Shown one piece after another: positions 1 to 12,900 of a stretch of 64,000 nucleotides of DNA; the first letter of the stretch is position 1, and every line of letters begins with the position of its first letter. The translations under genes and the position numbers were made by a program. Location: contig CM072152.1 of the NCBI GenBank assembly GCA_036850595.1, forward strand, positions 6,281,640 to 6,345,639. Direction: 5' to 3'. Below the pieces are notes generated by a model that did not search any database, was not told where the DNA came from, and worked only from the letters and a program-made list of their open reading frames with translations. Source of the stretch: Rhyacichthys aspro. Taxonomy: Eukaryota; Chordata; Actinopteri; Gobiiformes; Rhyacichthyidae.

Positions 1-85
1 TCCTTGCACTGTAAAGAATATCAAGGGCTTTCAAAAGATGTATTGCTAATTTCGTATTTGGTTTTATGTCTAGAAGCACACGCAC

Positions 86-2812
86 CTGGTAATGGGGAGG
101 TGAGAACCCCTTCTTCACCTGAGCTGAAGAACACATCCAAAGCATCCTGGTCAGAAATGTCAATCAGTTCCATCTGGTCCAACAAGTCCACATTCACTTC
201 CATAGATGAGATGCTACCGATAGGTGCTGCAAGAAGAAAATATTAGAAGTTAGTATTAGCTAAAATCTTCTGTTAGTATTCCTGGTTGTAAATATGGGTG
301 GTACTTTCTGGTACAGCACCTCATAGGTTTAAACCTGAAATTACAAAATGTATGTATTGTATTGTATTATGTTGTTTTGTTTTGTTTATAACTTGTGGAG
401 CTATCCAAGGCTACATTTTTGGGCCCCTCTTTGGCTCCAACAAATACAATATTACAAAATATCTTACTCAACCAGACTCTCTGGAAAATCACTTCTGGTG
501 TTCCCCAAGGCTCCATTCTTGGACCAACACTCTTTAATATAAATGGTCCACCACAAGCAATGCTACAAAATATCTTACCACACAACACAACAAGACTCTT
601 TTAGGAAGGATATAGAAGTACAGCCTCAGAAGTATGTACAGATAACTGTGAATCTGACTATCACTGAAAAGCTACATTCTTGGGTTGCTGCTATTCAATA
701 CAAATATGCTCCTCCAAACAAAATACTACAAAATATCTTACCAGACAGGACAGGCCAAAAGAAATATGCCTTCAACATGATTGTCTTTAACAGGTATTCT
801 TATACAATAACTGACTGACTGCAAAAACATATATTGGATGTGCCAACTAAACAAATATATACCTGTTTTTGGAGCCAATTGAATGCACAGATCTTTCATT
901 ATACAGACTACAGATTTATTTCTTGTATTTTTGTCCTCTTAAGGTCAAAATGCATACATATGTCTTGATATAAAATCTTATTAAGGAGCTCACGTCTTTT
1001 GTAGTCTCTGATGCACAAATGGGCTGAGGACAGGTAAACATCCACATCGTGTTGGAAGACTTCCTCAAAGAAGCGCTGTCTCTCTCTGAACTTGTGCTGC
1101 TGAGCTGCATCCACGTCTGCTGTCACCCTCTGGCTGCGCTCAGTCTCAGCTGAAAAACACAGAAGATATCAAGCCAGATAAATCACTGCAGAAGTTGGTA
1201 ATAAGGTTTCATTCAGCACATATTTGCAACAATCCTACTGCTGCAGTAAGTTATTTAGATTTTTCTTCTAATACCTTTTATTCTTATTTATATTCTTGGA
1301 AGCTGTAAGACAATCCTTAGAAGTGAAGTTGACACGGTTACAGCTTGCAACATAAGACATTTGTCACTAAAGGTGTGGTATCCTTTGTGATTTTTTACAT
1401 TATTTCCTTCATTAAACATTGTGCATGACTTTTTTGATGCTTGCACAATCCTCACACCCACACCAGCTACAGTCATGCAACTCCTCCTCTGCCTTTGTTG
1501 TGGTTTCCTAACAGTCATAAAACAAAAACTTGTAAGCTATTTTTATGGGGTTGAAACAAGTCTTTTCTTCTTCTTTTTCTTTTTCAGGTGTCCTGAAAAA
1601 AATCTAGAAATACCAGTTTGAATGTCCTACATAAAGTCAGCAAGTGGTCAAATAATGGAAGCCAGCAGGGGGAGACTTTGAGCTGCTGGTTGGAATTGGA
1701 GCTCTGGTTTGTTGAGCTCTTGTCAGATCCTCACTTAGAACATAGACTTCTCTCCCATGTGTTTTGGCATTAAGCCTCCATCAGGGAGTCTATTGTGACC
1801 ATGTCCTCGGGAATAAAGGCTTCTTAATATAAAGAAGGTGCCTTAGGTTTTCTGTGTTTTCATGCTTGATGTCCCCTTCCCACAGCGTACTTACTTTTGT
1901 CTAACTTTTCAGTTTTTGTATCAATAGGTAGTCTCTTTAACTGAGATTTAACTGACTTTTCTTGTAACATAGACCAGGAAACTTCACTCAAATCCTCTTC
2001 AGGGGTCCTAATGACGCCTGGAATAGTAGGAATAATAGGATTTTTGTGATACAGCCTTGGACAGTCACCAGGGCTTCCTTCCTCCTTTCTGCTAAGAGAC
2101 AGCACTAGGAGTGAGTGGTAGTCTGTCAGTGCCTAACCACCCTGCCATCGTGTGAAAATAAAGGCCTTAAATATTGCTGTGACAAGTACTGCATTAGATT
2201 GATATTCTACTTTAACATTACCTGTTGTGAATGTTTAGATAAAATATTTGAAAGAAATGTTTACACAAGCCAGTGCATGTCCTAAATCAAATACTGATCC
2301 CAGGCCTGCTTTACAAACATGCAGTCAATTCCCTGAGTTAATCTTGTTTAAGACATCACCCAATCCAATTTTCCCACTCATCAGCATCACTGAGATAAGG
2401 CTATGATGCAAAATGATGTCAGTGCAAAAACAAACCCTCACAAAACAGACTTACCGAAGCAATAGTAATTCTAATCGACCAATGAAACATAATTACCATG
2501 TTTTCCACTCTAGAGATAGTATTCCAATTAGTATGGTACTTTGTATATGTTGTAGAGCTGTGTTTCTGTTTTGTGGTGCAATTACCCGCAGCACTGAGCT
2601 AATTGGATGAGACTGCTGAGCTGGTTCTAAACTGGGAATACAGTGAGGATTAAGGGTCCTGTATTGAGAGCAGCAGTCAGCGCTTCTATAAATATGCCTC
2701 TGAGTGACGGAGAGCAGAAACCTCGGATGTTTACAACAGCAGCATTCCAGGGATTCTCTGCGAACTCATAAAATATCCGTACTTCAACACAACCTGTCTG
2801 CCCTGTCATCAT
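86..2812 (-). CDS. Dysbindin-domain protein (dtnbp1/dbndd2 family), 3' end outside window
   Basis: Three exons join in one frame, all with phase-1 junctions: 2017-1895, 1149-994 and 226-86. Exon 1149-994 encodes ERQRFFEEVFQ followed by a YLSS segment. Exon 226-86 encodes PPIGSISSMEVNVD and then a DISDQDALDVF block, the hallmark of dysbindin. Family knowledge: dysbindin is a cytosolic coiled-coil subunit of BLOC-1 (lysosome-related organelle biogenesis); DBNDD1/2 are short relatives. PPIGSISSMEVNVD reads like DBNDD2, while the rest is closer to DTNBP1. Splice sites are good (donor gtaagt below 1895, acceptor tttttcag above 1149, donor gtgcgt below 86). The last exon is beyond position 1. A tentative first coding exon, 2812-2794, starts MMTGQT in a CpG-rich stretch and ends phase 1 at a weaker gttgtg donor. 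No long N-terminal coiled coil was found, which favours a short DBNDD2-type protein. The family is certain; the paralogue and first exon are not. Confidence 0.8.
395..760 (+). repeat. Decayed non-LTR reverse-transcriptase fragment, three degenerate copies
   Basis: Positions 490-540 translate to SGVPQGSILGPTLFNI, a typical motif of LINE-type reverse transcriptases. A weaker copy of the same DNA (aggctacatttttggg) lies near 407-425, and a third (aagctacattcttggg) near 669-684. Each is followed by tacaaaatatctta, near 455, 565 and 728. The block lies in an intron of the dysbindin-family gene, on the opposite strand. It is far too short and broken to be active. Confidence 0.6.
1150..1894. other. 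Intron of the dysbindin-family gene
   Basis: No exon-like reading frame was recognised. It contains a pyrimidine tract (1560-1586) and a CTCF-like motif at 1662-1674. Confidence 0.6.
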
Positions 2813-3150
2813 CTCTGCTGCCGCCAAGATAACGCAGCTAATATTTTTAGAGGGGGTCTAAAAGCACCGACAGGTTCATCGAGGGTTCAGAGTGCTGCCT
2901 CAGCTCGGTCGAGTCATGGTTGGGCACAAGTCCACGGTGAAGGCAGCACACTTGCCTGTCACTGCCGCGCTATGCCCCTGCCTGACAGCCGTCCCCCGGG
3001 GGACAGTGAACCCATCAGCTCGGGCACGGCACAGGCAAAGGGTCGTGAGGAAGAGGACGAGTCCAACTGCAGGGCTCGACTGACTGACAGCGACCAGGGC
3101 GTTACAATAAGAGGACGTACAGTAAACACAAGCTGGAACTTTAGATGATG
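2640..3150. promoter_or_regulatory. CpG-rich block, probable promoter or first exon of the dysbindin-family gene
   Basis: This is the most CpG-rich segment of the first 20 kb and lies just upstream of the minus-strand exons. On the plus strand ctataaatatgcc (2686-2698) resembles a TATA box, so a divergent transcript is possible. An open frame on the plus strand runs through the block and ends at 3144 with 57 residues after its only ATG (about 2970). Its protein is not recognised and may be chance. Confidence 0.35.
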
Positions 3151-4780
3151 CTGAGGATCACACGGATTATGTAACTGTTTCCTGTGACTGGCAGATGTCT
3201 TCATGCGTGTTGCCAGATGCAGGTTAGCTATGGCAAACCTGTAAGGAGCTCTCAAGAAACAGAACAGCCTCAGATGCCGCACTCAATTCAGTTCAGTTGG
3301 TCTGTAAAACCTAACTATTAAGGAGGGCTTCCACAAAAAGTCTTTGTAAACAGCAGGTACTTTCAGATGAATACCTGGAGGTTACTGGGGGAATACGCAA
3401 CAACACAATGTCATTTTATTAAATCTGAACAAGGCTATGTTGTTTACAAAGTCCCAGCATAAAACATGGTCATAACTGCCACTGCTACATCAATGGTCCA
3501 AAGCAGTAGTAGGAGGACACACTCATACACATACAAAACCAACTAATATACAACAACAGTTACCTCAAAGGGCCTTACAGACTCTTTATCAGAGTAAGGA
3601 AAAACAGCCATGGGAAAAACAGAAAGGATGGACAGACTTAGATGTGTCCAGCATAGTTATACACAGTAAATGTAAAGTCCGTCTTAAATCTTTCTGTTGG
3701 ATGGATGATACAACCTAAGACTGACAATGTTAATTTTTTGGTTTGACAAATGACATAAAAGAGCATATAAAGAAGGCAGACTTGAAATAAAGTATCAGAA
3801 ATAAGGTATCACATGAGCTAAAATAGACATGTCACAAGCAAAAATCTAATCTGGTCTAGTATGGTCGCAGCAAATTTAAATCGAAAGGATGTTTGTGTCA
3901 AAATTCTATATATTCCTGGATAAACATAAATGTGAATGTGTGCATCTGTGTGTGATGCAACGAAGCCTTGCATTGTTACACAACCAGAAACACTATTGTC
4001 CACAGAGTTTAAAGGAAGTGAAGGGCACAGCGCTGACAAAGCAGCATGTCAGTAACTATTTAGAGCTGGCTGCTTGACACGTGTGCTTAAATAATGAAGA
4101 GCCTGACCAATTGAGGACATCATACCAAACGAAATACTGTGTGTGTTGTGGGTGAATGAGCAGAAAGGCCGGAAGCCACAAGAAATGAAATGGTTGAGAC
4201 AAACTGCTTAAGTCATTTTTTTTTTAACCCAGTTTAATGATGATTGATTGCAGCATTGATTGTTTCTACTTAAAGACTCAGGCCCGCAGAGAGCTAAAGG
4301 TTAGTGAGAGATGCAAACTCCTCAGATTGATTTTGCTTCCCTATTCAGTTCTTTTTCCATCGAGTCTCCTTAATCGATGTGGGTTCCCTAGCCTCTGGTG
4401 ACCTCAGTGACCTCTGATTAGTGAAACCACTCGCTGCATAACCCAAGTCCCAGGTCGCGAGAAAAGCCCAAAGCAGCGTCCATAAATAGATTGCATGATA
4501 ACACTGATACGGCTCTGACACAAATCAAGACTCTCGCTCAAGATGGTTGTTAGAGATGAGCTATCTCGGCTTTCACCTCCATTTTTCATTGTTTACTATT
4601 CCCAAGGCTCAACAAAACATTAGCATCGTGAGCCATGCTAACTACAGATAAGAATTAAATTAACGTGCCTATTATATCAACATTTTTTTCATGAATGTCT
4701 GTGTTTCTGTATTGTTTTGAGACTTTGCGTTGCTAAATGAGATACTAATTCAATTTTTTCCTCTTGTGGAAATCTATTCA
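3150..4780. other. Intergenic, nothing recognised
   Basis: AT-rich sequence without splice-flanked coding segments or a recognisable repeat. The short reading frames on either strand show no family signature. Confidence 0.5.
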
Positions 4781-4789
4781 AAGCCAAAA

Positions 4790-5880
4790 CAAAATTACAA
4801 AAGCTTCAACACAACTTAAAAGAAAGTTATAACATAAAAAAAAAAAACACAAAATGAATAAAAAATAGTACAAAAAGTACAAAAGTCACTGTACTATATA
4901 TGCAAAAGTCTTTACAAAACATCAATAAAAATGTTAAATGTGACTACACAGGTCAAGACACAACATGAATACAACAGGAAAGTCACTAGTGTCGCACTGC
5001 TACTGTATGTAAGGCCACACAGCAAAAGCCAAATCAAGATGTCACAATTCATATAATAGGTACAAAGGATGCAACATATATAAACTTACACCATAAATAG
5101 AAAAGTTGAATGAATGAAGACAACAGAAAAGTCCAACAAGTCCAAAAAGAAAAGTACAAATATGTAAAATACAAAAGTCACACTCTTGCTACTGTATAAA
5201 TACAAACATGATCAAAAAATACAATTACAAAAGTCACAACTCATGTCTAATATTAGAGAACAAACAGAAGAGTCATGAAATGGGCAGAAATGTCATGGCA
5301 TATACACAAAAAGTCATTCAAGAAATAGAAAAAGGCAACATAAATGCCAACGTTATAACACTACAGAAATAATAAATGTTGCAACACAACATGCAGAGAC
5401 AAGACTACAACTGTGTGTAAATACAAAGGTCTTGACATTATTATAAAAACGTCCCAGCAAGTCATGAATCGAATGTTGTTGACACAGGTACAGAAGTCAA
5501 AACACAACATAGAGACACAAGTCACAGCAAATCATAAGTAAAACAAAAAACTACAGGTCACAAGCTCAAAGTCACAATCTGAATACAAAAGTGACAAGAA
5601 CAAAAGTTACAACCTATATAAAAGTGACAAGAACAATACTCACAACCTGAACACAAAAGTCAAAAGCGCAACAGTCACAATCTGAAAACAAAAGTCACAA
5701 GAACAAAATCACAACCTGAGTACAAAAGTCACAAGCACAAAAGTCACAAGAACAAAATCTCAGTATAAAAGTCACAACATATCATATTTACCAGTGCCAC
5801 AGTTGCAAATGTCAAACTAACAAAAGTCACTGGACAACATTACTACTAAAAACACAACAAAACGAAAAAATGAAAACAAA
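4790..5880. repeat. Degenerate tandem array, unit about acaaaagtcacaa
   Basis: For roughly 1.1 kb the sequence keeps returning to variants of acaaaagtcacaa, often with aacctgaa/gaacaaaa linkers. It is clearest at 5570-5780, where near-identical units follow each other every 13-20 bases. The edges are diffuse. It looks like an old, diverged A-rich minisatellite. No coding frame is kept. Confidence 0.7.
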
Positions 5881-6207
5881 AGAGAATGAAAGTGGCCAGC
5901 CAATTGATTGTATAGGTTTATTTTTGTAAAATTCTAGGCGTTTTACCCAAGAAAAATACCCTAATAGAAATAAAATATAGCTGTCTTTCCACACTTCTGC
6001 TACAGCCTTTATATTTATGACGTTTTCTATGTTTCTCCTTTTAATTGTATTTCATTGAACCTTTTGAGCCACCGTACTTTCTGTTCGTCATTCAGACTCC
6101 CTGCTCGGAAAGTAAGGGTCAAAGTTCATGCCTGAGAAGCCGTTGGACATTTATAATGAGTGGAACAGACAGCTAGAAGATAGAGACAGAAAAAGCAGGC
6201 CGGATGA

Positions 6208-6238
<31 letters not shown>

Positions 6239-6239
6239 C
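6208..6239. repeat. (TG)n microsatellite
   Basis: A run of about 15 uninterrupted tg/gt dinucleotides followed by a short C run. Confidence 0.95.
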
Positions 6240-6660
6240 CCCCCTTCCTACATAAAGACAAACCCAGATCCTTCGCTCTGGAGGCAGACACAGAAAGACT
6301 CCATTCAGAGTGGGACAAAGACCGAGATGTAAGGGAATGGGACAAATGCCAATTTAAGGAAACGGTCATGAATGAGACAGAGAGTGAATGCAACTAAATT
6401 TAACCAGAGGAAAACTGGAATATTTGCATTTAAACTAGACATTCAGAGCTTTTAGCTATTTCTAATCAACAACTCTTCTCTCTGTCAAATAGGATCAGGA
6501 CACCATGAAGGCTCACCTAATAGAGTGCATCCTAAGTAACTCGTACCAGGCCTGGTTGCTTCATGTTATTCTCTGTCTCTCTCTTTGACTTCCTGTCTAC
6601 CTTCTCTTCATATTAAAAGCAAAAAAATCAATAAAAAATAGGACCTATGTCAAGTTACAA

Positions 6661-6930
6661 TGACTTAAAGGAGCACTGTGCTAAAAGTTGTAGAATATAG
6701 TGGAACAAAATAGGTTTTCAGTCGTGTATAATCGCTCACAAAAAAATCGCATTTCAACTGTCTATCTTTGAAATAGACCATTAAAACTCTATAAACCCTT
6801 TAGAAGATCCATTACTTCCTGTTTCTACAGCTTCCAAGAAAGGACAAACTGAGCAATGTTGGGGAGAAGCACACATTCTTGTTCAGTGCATCTATCTAAA
6901 TTGACTTTGTTTCAGGTTTTCAGGTAAACC
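6661..6930. repeat. Interspersed repeat, family B, copy 1
   Basis: This segment shares ccattacttcctgtt, tttctacag and ggacaaactgagca followed by gagaagcacacat with copies at 16,150-16,300 and 18,040-18,190. The element is unnamed by me, and its ends are not defined. Confidence 0.5.
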
Positions 6931-8500
6931 TGTTTTCACTGGGTTGTTGACAGACAACATGCAAAGTGTGATGTGTGGATTTGCAGCCTGCACCACCTTC
7001 AGATGTTACTGAAAAAGACAGAAACATCACATCACACTTTTAAGGTGTGCAGCTTTGTTTGCTTTATCAAAATCTTCACATGACGTAATCTTAGGATGGT
7101 CATTTTTATAGTTAGTGTGTTTTAATGTTGTCTACGCATTTTAGAAGCTGAAACTTTGTATGTTTTCATTCACAAACAACAAGAAAGAGGCAATGGTTTT
7201 GTATTAAATTTCTGTATTTATTTAGTTGCAAGCCTAAAACATACGTACAGGTGTTGTGCCAAAGTTACATAGTGAAATAACTAGATTACGGAAGCGTGGA
7301 TATTCTTACATACATTTGTTAAAACTGTAAAAATACAGTGTTTTCACATGTAGAAATCAATTGCAGAACACAATAGAAAATGCAACAGGCTGGACTTTGC
7401 TCGTGCGACACTTGTGATTTGTGAACTAATGCCTTAATGTGTCTAAGGTGAATTAAGTTCAATATTAGTCATATTTTTAAAGACAGCTCCCCTAAAATGT
7501 CTGAATAGTAACTGCACCACATTGATCTGGTGGCTAAATAGAGGTGCTGAGTGTCGCCCACAGCTACCATTAGTCCATCAGTGCTCCCAGTGAAAATGTG
7601 AGCTCCACAGGCAGACTCCCCTGTGACTGGGAAGGTCAGGACAACAACACACTAAACTGCCTTTCCAGATCCTCTTGTTGTTTTTACACTCGTCAAAAAA
7701 ACAGCCACAGCCCGAAGCCTACGATAAACTGCAGTTGGACAGAATCCCCAGTGGGAACAGGCGCTTCCTCGTCTGCAGTGATCATAGAGCTGTTCGCCAG
7801 ATTGTTTGACTACTTTAGGGTATGAGAAATGCTGTCCTTGTACAAACCGATGAGGTCACTCCTTTTTAAGTGGCCCTGGTGGTGGTATTGAGTGTTGACA
7901 CAGACGTCCAATAAGGTTTGAAATAACAGACTCCCTCAAAGGCATTCTGAAGCACTATGGTGATGAGACAAAAGGAAAACGTCCAGAGGGCTCTTTTCTT
8001 CCCCCAGAGTTTAAACAATCATATTCCACGTTTTTGGATATGTGGAAACCCTTGACATTCTACTGCCTGGCTGCCCACACGAGTTGTATATCGAATGGAC
8101 AAAGCTGTCGGCGCCGAGCAACAGCCGACGACATGAGTGAAATACACTTGTTTGAAGTGAAGCGTGGAGAATAGAGCGGCTGCCTTTTTTCACCCACAAC
8201 GCTATGGTTCGTCAGAGCAGAGAGATTTTATTTCACATGGACATGCTGCCAACAGACATGGGAGAGGAGGTGGGCAGGAGGGCTTGAAGGAGGGGCAGTG
8301 AGCACAAAAAGAGAGGGTAAAGACAGGAGAAGAAGTAGATGCAAATGTACAATTATGTGGATCTGTGGATCACATTTTTCACTATAAAAATGTGGGGAAA
8401 AGAGGAAAAGATATGGATATTCTGTTGTAATGTATGGCTGAATCTGCCAAATAAATTTCCACAATTACCACAGATTTTTTTCCACTATCCTCTTTTCTGC
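6931..8500. other. Intergenic, no gene recognised
   Basis: No splice-flanked coding sequence, RNA gene or clear repeat was seen. Confidence 0.45.
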
Positions 8501-8504
8501 CACA

Positions 8505-8830
8505 GTTTAACTTGGACCTTAACTGGTCTTAAGTGGATTTAAACAGACTAAAGATGGATTTGGACAGGTTTGAAGTGGTTAAACTTGAACTCTAAGTAAT
8601 TCTGAGTGGCTCTACAGAGGTTAAAGATGGATGCAGACTTTAATGCTTTCAGCCTGGTTATAGCCAGGTTTGGATGGCTTTTAATTGGTTTAACACAGAC
8701 TTTATCAAGTTTAAAAATGATTTAACTTGCTTAGAAGTTAATTTGAACAGATTTTAAGTAGTTTAAAGTGGACCATATGAGGTTCTGAACAAATTAAAAC
8801 AGGTTTTAGCCAGAAACTGTTTTAACCTGC
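8505..8830. repeat. Degenerate tandem array of ggtttaa/ggttttga units
   Basis: Successive segments of about 20-25 bases repeat the theme 'tggtttaaa ... gacaggttt ... agtggtttaa'. The units are strongly diverged. A similar Y-rich array, roughly ggtttagttctg, lies at 42,486-43,000. Confidence 0.55.
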
Positions 8831-10884
8831 TCATGTAGTGTAGACTGTCCAGTTCCAGTCCAACTTGATCATCTTGTTCAGTCTGTTAACTTTAACAGAT
8901 TTGATGCCACCTCCACAGCACTCTCACTCTACAGACTTACAGAACATAGGAGGTCACAAGTTGCATAAGGCACATAAACAAAGTCTTATGAGGACGGTCA
9001 TTCTTTTCTTGAATACAGCATTGTTTTGTTGTTTGACTAGTTTTTGTTGTGAGCCCCAAGATATTTTTGCAAGTCAACAGTTATTACATTATCTTCCTAT
9101 ATGGTATCACACTGGCGTTTTCTTGCTCCTAAAGTCCACATCCACTCTGCAGCCCCTCCTACATCTCCTCGGATCCTTGGGATTTCACGTTTCTTGACTT
9201 ACAGGCTTGTCCTCTAGAGAGTTAACAGTAGTTCTCTTGGGTAAAGACTGCTTTATTTGCATTGCAACACATTTGTCCAGATACACTCTACATAAAGCCC
9301 CTAACTCTAAGCATTTTTTGTTATAATAAAAGAGTACTACACATCACACTGTGCCACTTAAATTGGCTACAACCTGTGACTGCTGCACATTATATGGCAA
9401 GAAAAAGAGGAACAGAATCTGAACAAGTAGGATTTGTAAGTTGCTAGCATACATTTATTTAGATAGCTACCCAGCTAACTGCTATGAATGGATACCTCAA
9501 AATTAACTTCTTTACATAATAAAAGGTTAAACAATCCAGTTTTTTAAGTCAAGTGGTTGAGCAGATGTTACTCGACAACACATCTCACCTAAAACACAAA
9601 GATTCTGTTGTGGTTTGACCACATGTTTACACAAAAACAGCATTCCTGCCCCACAAAAACAGAGGTTGGTTTTATTGCTGCACCTGCTCCATTGTTGTGT
9701 AAAGAGTGAAGACGGTGTCCTCAGTGAAAACACTACACACAGGAAGTAGAACATCAAAGGTGAAATACTACAGCGTTCTCAGCACTTGAGCATGTCCATG
9801 TTAATGCTCACATTTTGGTTACGCTACAGGTCAGTGTTGAAGTCACATGTAAACGGCCTCTGGGTAACAGGGCACGTCATCTCATGAGAACAGATATCTT
9901 GCCCTAAGATCAACACAAATTTGCCTCTGTGTAGCCAATACAAAAAAGTGTTAACTTGGTGCCTCTACTGTTAAATGTTACAACTACAGCTCTTTACAGA
10001 AAAGTATAATGTACTGATGGACCATTCAAAAGTGAGAGAACACAAAGAAAGCAATGTGGAGGATGGGCTCATTAGTTAAAAAGCCCGTCTTGTTATTTTA
10101 TCTTTTCCGTAGCTCCCAGCTAAACATTGACCCCAGCCTCTGCAGCAGGCTGTTAACAGTCTGCAGCTGGTCATTAGCAGATAGCTCTTCCCTCTAAGCC
10201 TCTCGCGGTAATTAATACTGTCTCTATGGCCATGAGGAATGGCAGTGTAATTGGCCGGATAAAGAAGCTGCTAGTTAAAGCGCAGTGGATGAGAAAGCAG
10301 CGCTAATTTGTCTCTCAGAAGATGTTTAAACCCTCAGTCCTAAAAGTTGCCCTTTGTGTGCGTGGTTTCGAAACCTTGAAATAGATAAGACCTAGGGTTA
10401 AGTAGAGCAGACAGGTGGCCCGCCTCAGAAAGTGGACTGTAATATCTCTGGTCTGTGCTGCTCTCAGTGTGTCGATTTTATTTTTGGGTTTCTCACATTC
10501 CCAGTTTCCTCACCAAAAATGCTTTTTGGGCTGCTCTAGTTGCAAGACACAAAGTGGAATGTTTACAGCCACTGTTGGTTTGTGAGTGCCAAGTAAACAG
10601 GAATCTGGATATTTTTGAATCAAATATTCAACCACAGCAAGAACTCTAAAAACTCTTCTTCCTTTATGCATTTGAAGGCCATAGAGTGTACATTTCACTC
10701 GCAGGGCTAAGATATAGATCTGGAGATCGATGCCAGGCTATTCTTGTTGTGAAGAGTTCTAGTTCTAGTCACACACAGTGCACCCTGACCATATTACCTT
10801 TTGTAATAAAAGACAAATGGTTAATCAACATTTATACTATACTTTGACCACAGTCTGTGATTTGATCCACAATCAGACAGGCAA
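8831..10884. other. Intergenic, no gene recognised
   Basis: The longest frame (8865-9197, plus) has no family signature and no coding-like splice context. Confidence 0.45.
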
Positions 10885-11195
10885 GTAAATGGTAAATGGC
10901 ATTTATAGAGCGCTTTTCATGTCCTTCTCAGGCACCAAAAGCGCTTTACATCATGCTTCCATTCACCCCATTCACACACATTCACACCTGGGGCGGATGG
11001 AGAGGCAGGCTGCCATGCACAAGGCACTCACAGCCTTCTCCATCCACCACCAAGCTCACAACTACAATCAGTCTCATTCACACACCAGTGCTGTGGCAAG
11101 TATGGGGGCAAGTATGAACAGGAGGGAGCGGCAATCAAACCTCCAACCTTCGGGTTATGGGACGTCCTGCGCTCCCACCTGAGCCACTGTGACGG
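10885..11195 (+). repeat. Common teleost interspersed repeat ('atttatagagcgcttttc' type)
   Basis: The sequence begins gtaaatggcatttatagagcg, continues with 'caaaagcgctttaca', 'attcacaca' and 'ggcaggctgccatgca', and ends with 'caaccttcgggtta ... gagccactgtg'. I recognise this as a high-copy fish repeat. The two open frames across it are repeat-derived and not genes. Confidence 0.7.
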
Positions 11196-12640
11196 TTATG
11201 TGGCTACAAACTTTAGTTTTTTATCACATCTGGAAAGTGATGGAGGGAAAAGTCTCTAAACATAACTGAACAAAAGGGGGCAGAATTACGCACCATGATA
11301 TCTCAATGGAAAAGACATGTACAAATGAGAGTGTTTTTTACAGAAGTTGGTGCTTTGTGTAATAAGTGTAACTATGAAACAGTAACAGCAATAATGTTAA
11401 GTGAATGTTTACTGGGTTTTGTATGTTAGCCTAATATTGCTAGGACCAGTTTTTGAATTGAAGTCAATGGGGAGTAGCCAACGTCTTTTGGATATCCTTT
11501 GCATCACATGTTGTTTCACATATTGTTTGTCAAACTAACAGATATTTTTAAATCCAAAAGACACATCATTTGCTTCTCTCCCTCTCCATTTATCCACTGG
11601 TTTGTCTTCCACTTGACTGGAAGGGAATTGCAAAATTTTGAAATCACACTTCCCCAAAGCTTTAGCAGTTAATGGAGATTATAGCAACATTACCTACATA
11701 GATACATACAGTGACCCTGCTGTTTTTCTTGTGTATGTTTTCGGATGTTTTCAGGCAAAGCCCAGTCCAGCACCATCAGCCCGGTCCGTCTGGACAACAA
11801 TGTCATCAGTGTTAACCCTGTCCTGTCCCTGTTCCTGGGTCACAGCAGACTGACAATAGGCTGTTTGTAGGTCAGAGTCCCAGTGACCTGCATTAGACCG
11901 ACACATTGTCATGAGCTGTGTCACCAGATGACACACCAGTACTTCTGTCCTTTTACCAGAAGACATGACTACTAACCAGCCATAGTAAAACAATGTTCGT
12001 GCTTTATGAGTGTTACAAATTTCAGTCTATTTTTTGTCTCTTTTGTAATCTATTGACTTGAAGATAGCTAACAAGACTACTAACTACAACTAATCTTACA
12101 GAATGCAAAATTATGTTGTGTTGTAATGTTGTTATATGGTGTGAAACTTCCCAATGTAGCTTACAAGCGCAAACTTTAAAACAAAGGTCCCTTTTGTATC
12201 AGATATGTTATGCTGTATGTATGGGTCTGTTCATAGACGACTAGATCGGCTAAGCTCCTGTCATATAGCAATAGCATCAGAAAAGTCATCAATAAGGAAG
12301 CCCAATATCTCTTATTAACCAAACTTCTTCTGTAATAACTATTATTTTTGCCATCTTTCTATATTTGAGCGAATAAAAATGTTCGGATCATTTAGCGTCT
12401 GTGTAGTGTTGCTGTAAGTTGGTGTTTCAAATGTTACAGTACTGTGAAATTTTATTTGATGAATGCGTTTGCCCACCCACCCAAAATCATTACCACTACT
12501 AGCCGTGTTACTAAAATAAGCAGGGGAAGTTCTGGTCGGGGCTACTCTCTAGACTGCAGTCACACTAACCCAAATCTAACTGTAGGTCACCCAAATCTAA
12601 TAGGCCATCTACCCACAATACCACTCAGCAGACCAAAAAT
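11196..12640. other. Intergenic, nothing recognised
   Basis: AT-rich and without gene signals. Confidence 0.4.
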
Positions 12641-12654
12641 ACAGATTATCACTC

Positions 12655-12900
12655 CATGCATTGATAATTTTGTTGACGAATAATTTTCGTCATAATTTTG
12701 GTCAACAACATATTTTTTTGGACGAAGACAAAACAAAAAACTAAAATAAAAACTAATTAATGACTAAACAACCAAACTTTCGTCAACGAATAAAAACGAA
12801 CGAAAAATCAGGTTAGAGTCAGAGACGAAACCCAATCAAAAGGAAGAGGAGACAGGACGAGTTGAGAAGAGATCCAATCAGAACTCACGTTTTTGAGTGT
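12655..12900. repeat. Probable MITE-like repeat ('gttgacgaataattttcgtc')
   Basis: It contains inverted gttgacgaa/ttcgtcaac motifs (12,672 and 12,779-12,789) around an actaaaataaaaac-rich centre, a pattern frequent in fish genomes. The ends are uncertain. Confidence 0.45.

Noticed and set aside
2969..3144. 57-codon acidic open frame, plus strand
   Set aside because: It falls in a CpG-rich promoter-like block, has no recognisable family and no donor in phase. Insufficient to call a gene.
10889..11182. 97-codon frame, plus strand
   Set aside because: It lies entirely inside a common interspersed repeat.
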